Origin: Sipunculus nudus
Lineage: Eukaryota; Annelida; Sipuncula; Golfingiida; Sipunculidae
Assembly (NCBI GenBank): GCA_026874595.1
Contig: CM049316.1
Span: 50,346,695-50,410,694, forward strand
Reading direction: 5' to 3'
Length of the DNA stretch: 64,000 bases
This document shows positions 44,540-56,800 of this stretch, piece by piece; position 1 is the first letter of the stretch, and each line of letters opens with the position of its first letter. Position numbers and translations under genes: made by a program. The notes under the pieces were generated by a model, which had not been told where the DNA came from, searched no databases, and saw only the letters and a program-made list of their open reading frames with translations.

Positions 44540-47500
44540 TATTTAATAAAACAGTGTTACTTAGCGTGTATACAAAACAACAAACAACCAGATAATAGGT
44601 CTTTATTACAACAGTTCAGTTATTCCACATATTAAATAAAATATTAATCGACACTTCATACACAGTTCTACCGCCCGAACAAAACATGAACCTGCGAACT
44701 CAGATGATGTATTTCATTTTTTAATCGCACTATGAATAAATCTAAACAGTTTCATGTATAAAGTTGTAAATATAGCATAAACTTAAACGCGCTATTGAAA
44801 CAATATAGTAAACTAAATCAGAACATAAATTCATAACCAAACCTTATATACAGTTACTTACACATCCACAATATGTTAGACAAACTCATTTAACATTCAT
44901 TCCTCACTAATTCATTATGGCGACTCATATTGCCAACGTCGGAAATGCTATGGAAAGCAACTACAAGCGTGTCGGACCCTACCGCCATGCACTTGTTTAG
45001 TATAATTTTGACAGGAGCTCATTTACATGCCACCGAAGCCAAGATGACACGCCCCCTGTTCGCGAACCGGTTACCGTAGGAAGTACAACATCCATACCCA
45101 CTCAGCCATCAGCAGCATACACCGCTACTGCTAATAACAACCGAGACCTGGCAATGTCAATCTAGAGAAAAGAACTTGATTGTAACGACTTACAGTTACC
45201 TTCGAGATATAAATTTAGTTATCGTCATAAGCGTTAAATACATTCCAGTTGTGCTTCAAGTTAATTTTCCTACTAGGCGACATTCATAGTTCATTTCTAC
45301 AGCTATTTGAACCCTTCAGTGCAATATAGACCGCAATTTACTCGGTTCTACTTGCCAAACATTATCAAAATACAACAGCCGATCTAAAAATGTACACTCG
45401 ACATTTTCTTATTTATTATTTCAAATTATGAAATAAATTAAGCACATACAATATTATTCTCGTCATAAACTACTCTATCATGTCATCAGTATGTTATAAA
45501 TGGAATCTATTTGTAATGCATAAAACTCACCTGACAAGAACATGAGACACTAAATGCAAACAGAAACTATAAGCCTAAAACCTAACGCGTGTGTGGAACA
45601 TTTTCTTACAGATCCCGTTTTCTAAAATGTACTTTCTTTTAATACAATTTCCATACAACGAAATAAAGTACTTGTCGTATTTACCACGTGTTTCAGACAA
45701 CGAAATATTCATAATTATTCGTAACAATTTGTCAAATATTCATCAAATGCACACCATCACTCCATACAGTATTACAATAAAAGAGCGAAATTATGATTCA
45801 ATCACAAATGTTTAATCGTACAAACTTTCACTGCTAGTTTTATAATCTTTTCAGATGAAAATAGGAACTATAGAATCATAATAATAAAGTAATGGATAAA
45901 CCAACTAGAATGAAAACTGGATCTAATGATTATACAATATATCCAAACTGTCATCCAACAATTTTACTTACCGGTCTAAATCCATACATGAAAGGAAAAT
46001 GTAAATTAAATCTCTTGTCATCAAAAGGATTCTCATGTATCTTTATACAGCAAAATAATTCATAGTTGAACCGTTCAACAGTTTCACAATACTACAACAT
46101 CCACTCCATAAATCTATTATCAAATAATTAGAAACCATGTCAGAAATATTCGACTTCTTGTATTTTTATCAAACTTTCGTTATACAGTGGAACGCCATAA
46201 TTACAACCACCTTTCCGACTGGACTGACCAAACTGGTCTCAGTTTGTGGGTGGTCGTATTTGTGACAGTCAAATTACATACATCCTGACCCAGAAAAGTG
46301 GTCGCAATTGTGGGGGTGGTCGTAATTGTGGAGTGTTTGCAAGGCGGGGTTCCTCTGTACTTCACTTCTATACTTAATAAAACAGTGGTAATTACCTTGA
46401 ATACAAAAGACCAAACCACGAGATGCTGCGTCTTTATTACAATAGTTCAGTTATTCCACATATTAAATAGAATATTAATCAACACTTCATACACAGTTCT
46501 ACCGTACGAACAAAACATGAATACGTAAACTCAGATGCCATTCTTCAATCGCACTATCAATTGTTATACAGTTCATAAACAGCAAAACAATTCCCACTAT
46601 TGATCTGTTCAAAAACTTTCAGAATACAACAACAGCCACTCTCTAAATTTATTTGATTTAAAAGCATGCCACAAATATTCGAATTCTTTATTTTTATCAT
46701 AAATTTCAAGTAGTAGATTTCCTAATTACATATTTTCGGGATAACTGCTTCAATAGAAATATAATCAACGCTAAAGTTCGTTTATATACACTCTAATATA
46801 CTATATACAAAACACTCATTTCTCAGTTATCAAGTACGCTCAATCCTAGCATAAAGTAATTATGGTAGCTTTATGAATATTTCATACATATCCATGTATT
46901 TGTCCATGTAGATACTTAAATATAATTTTATTCTGGTTACCTAACTGATTAAAATGAATTTCGTCTTATTGTCTGATAGAGAAAACAAGACCATTATATT
47001 TTATTTGTAGAATGATTCCAATGATTCACTACTATATATAGGCACACGCAGCACAGTTCTACTACCTAAACTTTTCACAATACAACAGATAGTTTATCGA
47101 TCTCAAAGCAAATTACTGAAAAAAATATGTGGAAAATATCACACATTTCCAATTAGTTTTATTAAATTTTTTAGAATTTAAACACATGTACAATTAAACA
47201 AATACATTTATGAACTATTGTAGTCTCGTCATAAGCGCTCTAACAACAAATCATCAGTATATCAAAGCCCATTTATGGTATATACAATCGATCAAGCCCC
47301 CCCCCCCCAAGAACATAGCACAGTTAATCCGAAAATCAAGTGAAATCATAATAGTCAGCCGTTGTAGAAGCACTTTCTTTAATATTCATATCTCCTTATA
47401 TGTCCTTAAACCTTTAAATAGGACTTAATTGTCCTTCATTAATTTAAATAACTGTCGCACTTACCGTCGATTAAAGACAACAAGAGATTCATACTTCATG

Positions 47501-49200
47501 CGTACAGTTATCATTAATTATATTCAATATACAGCGACACTTCACATGAACTGTGAGAATACAAAAGCCATTCCATCAATCTATAATGCGATTTCTCACA
47601 TGTCGGTCATGATAGACTTTTCATTTTTATTATACCAAACTATAAAATAGAATAAGGAACAACAGTACTTTAAACATGAATTCTCACAATCAATGCTGAA
47701 CGAAACGTCTCAACAATACCTCCAAATTTTCATCCGACAATTACTTAGTAGCGTGAATCCGAACATTCAGCAAGAATTTAAAACCAAACAATTATGTCAA
47801 ACAGGTGTCACGTATCCAGATTTTTCTAAGACGTTCATACTTTAATACAATTTAATTCTAGTTCTATAATTATTTAAAATAATTGTGGTACCTTCCGTTT
47901 CTTGAAGGCAACAATTCAAGATGATACTTTATTCCTAGAGTTCTTTTACTTATATGCAATATACACCAACGCTATACAGTTCTTCCGGTCAAACATTATA
48001 GAAACAACGACCAGTCTATCAAGCAACCCCCAAAATATTTAAAATATGACAAATGTTACACTTTTCGTATATTTTTCTATAAAACTAGCAATTGCAATGA
48101 ACTACAGTGCTATCATAGTGTATTATTTCCGGAGGAATCCTTACATACATCTCTCAATGTTCTAATGGATACTTTCTTTTAAACCATTTATTTCTACTGC
48201 TGTAATAACCCAAACCACTGTCGGACTAACTCTCCGTTCAATACAAGTGAATCGTACTTTATTCGTATAGTTATATCAGTCATTATATACAATACACAGC
48301 CACAATATACACGGTGTCCTTCCACTCAATCGCATAATACAACAGAAACTCTGTCAATGTATTATAAACTTTCTAAAAATACATGACAGATTTGACACTG
48401 CATATTTTAATCAAATTTTCAAACAGAATTATCAAAAGTCAACTATTCTCGTCTCGACGTAAACCTTAACTCAACCAATCATCAAAAACAACCATAAATT
48501 TAATGTATATTTTGTCTATTAAAACTGAATCTGAAAACAACATGAGACCCTAAATCTAGACAAAATAATAGGACGTTGAAACCAACGAGTTAAAAGATTC
48601 ATTCACATATCCATTATTTTTCTAATACCTTAATATACCTTTAATTCAATTTACTACCACGTCCGTGTTAAATTGAAACAAGTGCATCATATTCATCGTT
48701 TATTATATAAATAAAAATTTCAAAATATTGATACTTTGTTCGTCAAGTCCACGCAATTCCCGTGATTCAATATAATATACAGCAACTCTCAATTCATTGG
48801 TCCTATCCCTGACCCTATCACAACACAATAACAAGTCTGTTATAGCCCAAATATCTGCCACAATTTTACTTAATCGGTTCAACGCAATAGTAAAAAAATA
48901 CACCACATCTTCCTCCTCACTTCAAATACACCTGCGACCCTACATACGAATTCTCGCATTCATATGTTCACATCATATAAACCTAATATACGTATATAAT
49001 AATACAATTCTAAATAAAAAAGCAAATCATTAATATCGATCAATAAAATAAAATACCGCAGTAATACAGAACAACTAGCCCTGATATTCTTAAATTCAGT
49101 TAACCCATTTTTTTGAAACATTATTAAAAGTAAATACTGGACCGGTAGCAAAATTGGAGCAGAACACTCAACTTAAACAAGAATTTAAACATCCAATAAT
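44540..49200. repeat. Highly degenerate tandem family, ~350-600-bp spacing
   Basis: Recurring boxes are TATACAATATACAGC, CAGTTCTACCG, a box close to CAAACATTTTCAGAATACAACAGCC, and ATTCGACTTCTTGTATTTTTATC. The CAACAGCC-type box appears near 45,345, 46,075, 46,600, 47,070, 47,550, 47,990, 48,340 and 48,815. Copies are heavily decayed. A closer pair (about 44,250-44,720 and 46,150-46,545, offset about 1.83-1.85 kb) includes both MITE copies, so a segment duplicated after MITE insertion. No gene recognised. Confidence 0.55.
46185..46357. mobile_element. Second copy of the pogo-like MITE
   Basis: Starts CAGTGGAACGCC after TA and ends GGGGTTCCTCTG before TA. Same internal boxes as 44,340-44,516, about 173 bp. 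Confidence 0.7.
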
Positions 49201-49700
49201 TTAATCACCTTTTCTTTCAATATAGAATGCCTATCCGAGATAATATGGAGATACTGTATACATTCCTTAATCCTTGCAACAAGCAATCCCAAATAATATC
49301 CTGATAATGATCTTCAAAGTTCTCATTAATTTTAACCATCATTGTGCATATTTCTTTAAATCAATTGATACTTTTAAACATACCCAATTAAATCAATAAA
49401 CCGTTGTTTTATTTATACATTTTTTTCATTAAAAACGTTTCTTATAACTTAAAACTATGCAAAAAAATCATTAAAACAAACGCATGTATCCATGCTATAG
49501 TACAAATAAATAAGGCAATTACAAATGAATAACCGTGTATCTTCTCAATATCTTCTCTTCAGTTTCCATCAGCATCTTCTGACGTCAGTTGCTAACATCG
49601 CTGCGGCATATGTAAACCTATCAAGCCACGGAACTAAACCATCCATTAAATTTACCAATCCATATAAAATTTTCTGTACAAAATAAAAAGAGGAATATAT
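49201..49700. other. AT-rich DNA, no feature recognised
   Basis: No long frame, no clear repeat and no RNA gene that I can support. Confidence 0.5.
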
Positions 49701-50425
49701 ATATATATCACTACTCCGCTTACATTTATACCGCCAAGTACTTAAATTATTTCCCTAAATTATCAGGCAAAACATCCTGCTCATCCAATCCATACTTTCA
49801 ATATACCATTACCTCCTCATAAACTCATCTTTCACCTTTCAAATTTATTAACATTCTTTGCCTTGGCCTCGCATTTTTCTCGCTTTCTTCCCCCCCCCCC
49901 CCCCTCTTAAATTTATACCCAAAATCATTTAGTCTGCTCATCCATTCCATGCATTGAATCGACCTTTGCCTCTTTATACATTTTCTAATTTAATTGCATG
50001 CTTTGCCATGGTTGTCTCACCCATTGCGTCTACCCCCTCCCCCCCCCCCCAAATGTCAAGTCCCCTTACATTTGTACTCAAACTGATTATTTCCTTTAAT
50101 TATCAAATAAAACATTCTGCTCATCCGATCGATGCTTTCAATCCACAATTAAATCCTCATAATCCACCTCCGACTTTTCTAATTTAATTGCATGTTTTGC
50201 CTTAGCTTCGCACGATCGCCCCCTCCCCCCCGAAATGTCACTGCTCCTAGAAACATTTATACCCAAAGTAATCAAATTATTTCCTTTTAATTATCAAACG
50301 AAACATTCACCTCCTCCGATCCATGCTTTCAATCTACAATTAAATCCTCCTAACCCACCTCTCACCTTTCAATTTTAACTGCATGTTTTGCCTTAGCTTC
50401 ACAAAATTGCCCCTCCTCCCCCCTT
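49700..50425. repeat. ~145-200-bp minisatellite, four units, each with a C homopolymer
   Basis: The box CTTTGCC(T/A)TGGC and its variants lie near 49,856, 50,001, 50,195 and 50,396. Each is followed by a CCCC-rich run (longest about 49,890-49,904) and by ATTATTTCC...AATTATCA and GATCCATGCTTTCAATC. The plus strand is strongly pyrimidine-rich. Confidence 0.75.
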
Positions 50426-50760
50426 AATTACCTATATTATCCAGATGCAACCCTTCCATAACGCCACATCTCTCAGCTTCTCACCTCTTGGGATTCATGT
50501 TTAAATTAATAAACCTACTTGCCCTCTTCCCGCGACACTTCACATTTTCTCTTCCCGAGAATATATTAATATCAACCAGCGCCCTAGCTTACTTACCCAT
50601 ATTATCCAGAAACAACGCTTGCATAATACCGTATTCAGCTTCTCTTCTCTTGTAATTTGCGTTTCAAAATTGAACCTACCTGCTCTCTTCCCGTGACACT
50701 TCACACTTCCTCTTCCCGCAAATATATTAATATGTAATCAACGTACCTCCTCGTTCAGCT
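50426..50760. repeat. ~155-bp direct repeat, two units
   Basis: ATATTATCCAGA..CAAC, CTCTTCCCG.GACACTTCACA and AATATATTAATAT occur twice, near 50,440-50,575 and 50,597-50,740. Confidence 0.75.
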
Positions 50761-51785
50761 TCAGGTATTCTTGTAATACTTACTTGTAACTGGCATCTTC
50801 TTCAGCAGCTAGGGGCAGGTCTAACGTCTACACTACTGAGGTGGGCCTGGCTAACCAAAATTGTCGGTGTCCTTACTTACAACATTTACAAGATTTTACA
50901 CGTTATTATAAATTGCACATGAAAGACCAATCAAACATGAATCTATATTATTAACACAATTTTTTTTATTCCATTTAGAATACCCAACTGTCAATTAAAC
51001 ACAAAAATAATTACAGAACGCTAAGAAATAGGATTTCATTGCCGCTGCGACGTTATGTAAACGTATAACATGACGATAGCAATAGTTCATAAAACCCAGA
51101 CTCACACTGCCAACTCGATCAGCACTATAATAATAAACGGACCACGAATAACAGCTTATCATATCACTAAATCTTCTATAGGATATAAAATTGTTATTAA
51201 AGAGCAATTCATACCATAATTATATAATCTGTAATTGCCCGGTCCGCCGATTATTATTGTATGATCCGAGACTCATTCCCGGCTTCCCCAATTGCTTCCC
51301 CGTGTCACGGAACCACCTGTGAGCGCGCCAAGCCTCTGTCACCTGTAGCGCGGGAAGGCCATGTCCACATAAAGCATTCACTACGTTCGGTTAAGTGAAA
51401 TAATTACAAACGAATTGGCTAGTAATGCACATAAATAAGGCACAAAAAGAACAGCGGCAAGGTTGCATTTGCTTGCAAGTGCATGAGAGTTAACACTGTT
51501 CGAAATTCACTTATATTTAAATTTGTAAGAGTTAAATATTTTTTTTTTACCAGCATCTCAGATCCCGACCCTTCCCCCTTGGAGCGTACGGCCCTCATTT
51601 GCATTTTTTTGTGTAAGATTAGCATCGGACGTCTGACAGAGCCGACACCAAGTATATCAGATAGTCACCGTGCACGCGTGTCACACAAACACCTCAGCTG
51701 TTCAAGAGTGAACCACATAATCGTGTTTTCGTCACATCAATGGATATGTCAGACCTCGGTGAAGTTACGGGCTACATCGTTTGTT
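50761..51785. other. Single-copy flank left of the right-hand satellite array; no gene seen
   Basis: The stretch 51,235-51,370 is clearly richer in G+C than its surroundings and 51,560-51,780 moderately so. No frame is convincing: the longest one, ending in the array, runs into the repeat. It ends sharply at 51,786, where repeat sequence begins. Confidence 0.5.
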
Positions 51786-53844
51786 GCTTGCCGGAAATCT
51801 TCGATTAAACATGGCACAATTTTTATCGTTGTATCTTAAACTAGGAACATTGGCTTATTCCTCCGCACATGTACCTTTGTGCTGCCGTTACCATGGTTAC
51901 CAAATTTGTTGGTTAAACTTGACGATCTGAAAATATGCAGTTTTGGGCTTCTATCTCGGTTAATATTTATGTTTCAAGGGTCTAGTTTTTTGCATAAGGC
52001 TGCTTCCCCTTGGTTCTAAGTCATTCAATTGCAAGTCTCGTCAAATTTCGCTCGGTTTATCGTCAAACGAGAAAAAACGAGATTTCACGGAAATGCTTAT
52101 AACTCGGCGACTTTTACAGCTACACAGGTCTAGTTTTCGGCATTTCATAACATATGACCAGCTTGACACGCCAGAAAAGAAATCAGGCCAAATCTCGCAC
52201 CATATCTCGTCAAGCGAGAAAAAAACGAGTTATCATGGAAATGCTTATAACTAGGCGACTTTTACAGCTACTCAGGTCTAGTTTTTGGCATTTGGTAACA
52301 TTTTGCCAACTTGACATAGTAAAACTGCGATACTTGGCGAAATCTCGCACTACATCTGGTCAAATGTGGAAAAACGAGATTTCACAGAAATGCATATAAG
52401 TCGGCGACTTTCACGGCAAGACAGATGTAGTTTTCGCCATTTCATAACATTTAGAGAGTTTGATATGACAAATCTAGAAGACTGGCCAAATCCTGCACCA
52501 TATCTCGTCAAACGAGAAAACACGAGAGTACACGGAAATGCTTATAACTCGGCGACTTTTACAGCTAGACGGATCTAGTTTACGCCATTTCGTAACGTTT
52601 GGCCGTCTTGACATAATTAAACTGCTCGTCTTGCCAAATCTCGTACTATATCTCGTCAAGCGAGAAAAAAACATGATTTCACGTAAATGCTGATAACACG
52701 GCGACTTTTGCAGCTAGACACGTCTGGTTTCCGGCATTTCCTTCCACATGACCAGCTTGACACGATAGATGTGCAAGTCAGGCCAAATCTCGCACCCTAT
52801 CTCGTCAAACGAGAAAACACGAGATTTCACGGAAATGCTTATAACTCGGCGAGTTTTACAGCTAGACAGGTCTAGTTTTCGGCATTTTCTTTCACATGAC
52901 CTGCTGGACATGACAGAACTGAAAGTCAGGCCGAATGTCGCACCGTATCTCGTCAAACGAGAAAACATGAGATTTCACGGCATTGGTTATAACTCGGCGA
53001 GTTTTACAGCTAGACAGGTCTAGTTTTCGGCATTTAGTTCTACATGACCCGCTTGACATGACAAACCTGAAAGACTGGCCAAATCTCGCACCATATCTCG
53101 TCAAACGATAAAAAAGGAGATTTCACAGAAATGCTAATAACTCGGCGACTTTTACAGCTAGACAGATGTAGTTTTCGCCATTTCATAACATTTAGAGAGT
53201 TTGATATGACAAATCTACAAGACTGGCCAAATCCTGCACCATATCTCGTCAAACGGGAAAACACGAGAGTACACGGAAATGCTTATAACTCGGCGACTTT
53301 TACAGCTAGACGGATCTAGTTTTCGCCATTTCGTAACGTTTGGCCGTCTTGACATAATAAAACTGCTCGTCTTGCCAAATCTCGTACTATATCTCGTCAA
53401 GCGAGAAAAAAACATGATTTCACGTAAATGCTGATAACACGGCGACTTTTGCAGCTAGACAGGTCTAGTTTTCCGGCATTTTGTAATATTTGACAAACCT
53501 GACATGACAAAACTGGAAATCTCACCAAAGCTCGCACCGTTTCCCGTCAAACGAGAAAACACGAGATTTCATGCAAATGCTTATAACTCAGCGGCTTTTA
53601 TAGCTAGACAGGTCTAGTTTTCGGCATTTCATATCATTTGGCCAGCTTGACATGACAAACCTGAAAAACGTCTCACTGCTTTTTTGTCAAACGAGATTAA
53701 CGGGATTTCATGAAAAAATTTTGAACTTGGTCCCTTTTACACTAGAAAGATATGCAGCTGTTAAAGGTCAGCATGCATAAATAAACATATTATCCGTTTC
53801 TGCTGCCCCCACAATGTTGCTCATTCATATGACTGTTTCTACAT
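51786..53844. repeat. Left edge of the right-hand satellite block
   Basis: Opens with half a terminal hairpin (GCTTGCCGGAAATCTTCGATT, 51,786-51,806) fused to the interior of a module at the point equivalent to 5,209. Then module DNA to about 52,020 with GTTACCATGGTTACC, then about twelve 148-bp monomers including variant types seen elsewhere. Confidence 0.85.
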
Positions 53845-56800
53845 GCACTCTCTGTCTATCTGTCTGTATCATTTCCATTTCCGGCAAGCGCGTGACCTCT
53901 GGTCATCTTGTTTTTTTGTTTTTTTGTTTGTTTTTTTGTGTGTTTGTCTGCGCTCTCCTGGCCACAATTTTGCAGCAATCGACATGAACCTTACAGGGTT
54001 GATTGACAATCGAACACCCTGGAACCCTATTGTTTTTGGTCAACATTGCTTCAAGGTCAAGGGTCAAGGTCACGACAGGTGTGGTTAACGGTTTTTGCAC
54101 TATAACTTCGCCATAAATAGGCTTATCCACTTCTGCAATAGCTCATTTTTTTCGTCATCACCTGGCCTTTCCTTTGATATGTAGCTTACTTAAATTTGCC
54201 GTTACCCTGGTTACATTTTTTGGGCAAAAATCATGGAAATTGGAAATAAAACGACCATTTTTTTGTAACTTTGTCAGTTTTTAAGCTAGGCAGATCTAGT
54301 TTACGGCATTTTGTTTCACATGACCAGCTTGACACGACAGAACTAAAAGTCACGCCAAATCTCGCGCCATATCTCGTCAAACGAGAAAAAACGAGACTTC
54401 GCGGAAATGCTTATAACTCGGCGACTTTTACAGCTAGACAGGTCTGGTTTTCGGCATTTCGTTCCACCAAACAAGCTTGACACGACAGAGCTGCAATACA
54501 GGCCAAATCTCGCACCGTATCTCGTCAAACGAGAAAACACGAAATTTCACGGAAATGCTTATAACTCGGCCAGTTTTACAGCTAGACACGTGTGGTTTTC
54601 GGCATTTAGTTCCACTAGACCAGCTTGACACGACAGATATGCAAGTCTGGCAAAATCTCGCACCGTATCTCGTCAAACGAGAAAACACGAAATTTCACGG
54701 AAATGCTTATAACTCGGCCAGTTTTACAGCTAGACAGGTCTGGTTTCCGGCATTTCCTTCCACATGACCAGCTTGACACGATAGATGTGCAAGTCAGGCC
54801 AAATCTCGCACCCTATCTCGTCAAACGAGAAAACACGAGATTTCACGGAAATGCTTATAACTCGGCGAGTTTTACGGCTAGACAGGTCTAGTTTTCGGCA
54901 TTCATTAACATTTGGCCAACTTGACATAGTAAAACTGCGATACTTGGCGAAATCTCGCACTATATCTGGTCAAATGTGGAAAAACGAGATTTCACAGAAA
55001 TGCATATAAGTCGGCGACTTTCACGGCTAGACAGGTCTAGTTTTTGGCATTCATTAACATTTGGACGGCTTGACATGACAAACCTGCAAGACTGGCCAAA
55101 TCTCGCACCATATCTCGTCAAACGATAAAAAAGGAGATTTCACAGACATGCTAATAACTCGGCGACTTTTACAGCTAGACAGATGTAGTTTTCGCCATTT
55201 CATAACATTTAGAGAGTTTGATATGACAAATCTAGAAGACTGGCCAAATCCTGCACCATATCTCGTCAAACGAGAAAACACGAGAGTACACGGAAATGCT
55301 TATAACTCGGCGACTTTTACAGCTAGACGGATCTAGTTTTCGCCATTTCGTAACGTTTGGCCGTCTTGACATAATAAAACTGCTCGTCTTGCCAAATCTC
55401 GTACTATATCTCGTCAAGCGAGAAAAAAAAAACATGATTTCACGTAAATGCTGATAACACGGCGACTTTTGCAGCTAGACAGGTCTAGTTTCCGGCATTT
55501 TGTAATATTTGACAAACCTGACATGACAAAACTGGAAATCTCGCCAAAGCTCGCACCATTTCCCGTCAAACGAGAAAACACGAGATTTCATGCAAATGCT
55601 AATAACTCAGCGGCTTTTATAGCTAGACAGGTCTAGTTTTCGGCATTTCATATCGTTTGGCCAGCCTGACATGACAAACCTGAAAACGTCTCACTGCTTC
55701 TTGTCAAACGAGATTAACGGGATTTCATGAAAAAAATTTGAACTTGGTCCCTTTTACACTAGAAAGATATGCAGCTGTTAAAGGTCAGCATGCATAAATA
55801 AACATATTATCCGTTTCTGCTGCCCCGACAATGTTGCTCATTCATATGACTGTTTCTACATGCACTCTCTGTCTATCTGTCTGTATCATTTCCATTTCCG
55901 GCAAGCGCGTGACCTCTGGTCATCTTGTTGCTTGCCGGAAATCTTCGATTTCGGCAAGTTGGTTGGTCAGTTGCGTATGTCCATTTGTTTGTTTGTTTAT
56001 TTGTTTTTTTGTGTGTTTGTCTGCGCTCTCCTGGCCACAATTTTGCAGCAATCGACATGACCCTTACAGGGTTGATTTACAACCGAACACCCTGGAACCC
56101 TATTGTTTTTGGTCAACATTGCTCCAAGGTCAAGGGTCAAGGTCACGAGAGATGTGGTTAACGGTTTTTGCACTATAACTTCGCCATAAATAGGCTTATC
56201 CACTTCTGCAATAGCTCATTTTTTTCGTCATCACCTGGCCTTTCTTTTGATATGTAGCTTACTTAAATTTGCCGTTACCATGGTTACATTTTTTGGGCAA
56301 AAATCATGGAAATTGGAAATAACACAACCATTTTTTTGTAACTTTGTCAGTTTTTAAGCTAGGCAGATCTAGTTTTCGGCATTTTGTTCCACATGACCAG
56401 CTTGACACGACAGAACTGAAAGTCACGCCAAATCTCGCGCCATATCTTGTCAAACGAGAAAAAACGAGACTTCGCGAAAATGCTTATAACTCGGCGACTT
56501 TTACAGCTAGACAGGTCTGGTTTTCGGCATTTCGTTCCACCAAACAAGCTTGACACGACAAAGCTGCAAGACAGGCCAAATCTCGCACCGTATCTCGTCA
56601 AACGAGAAAACACGGGATGTCACGGAAATGCTTATAACTAGGCCAGTTTTACAGCTAGACACGTCTGGTTTTCGGCATTTAGTTCCACTAGACCAGCTTG
56701 ACACGACAGATGTGCAAGTCTGGCAAAATCTCGCACCGTATCTCGTCAAACGAGAAAACACGAAATTTCACGGAAATGCTTATAACTCGGCCAGTTTTAC

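Noticed and set aside
45040-45130. Possible tRNA (GTTCGCGAACC near 45,057)
   Set aside because: No cloverleaf: no acceptor stem or anticodon arm can be paired around it.
51483-51839. 118-residue frame at the left edge of the right-hand array
   Set aside because: Its last third is repeat DNA after the 51,786 junction and the rest has no recognisable domain.
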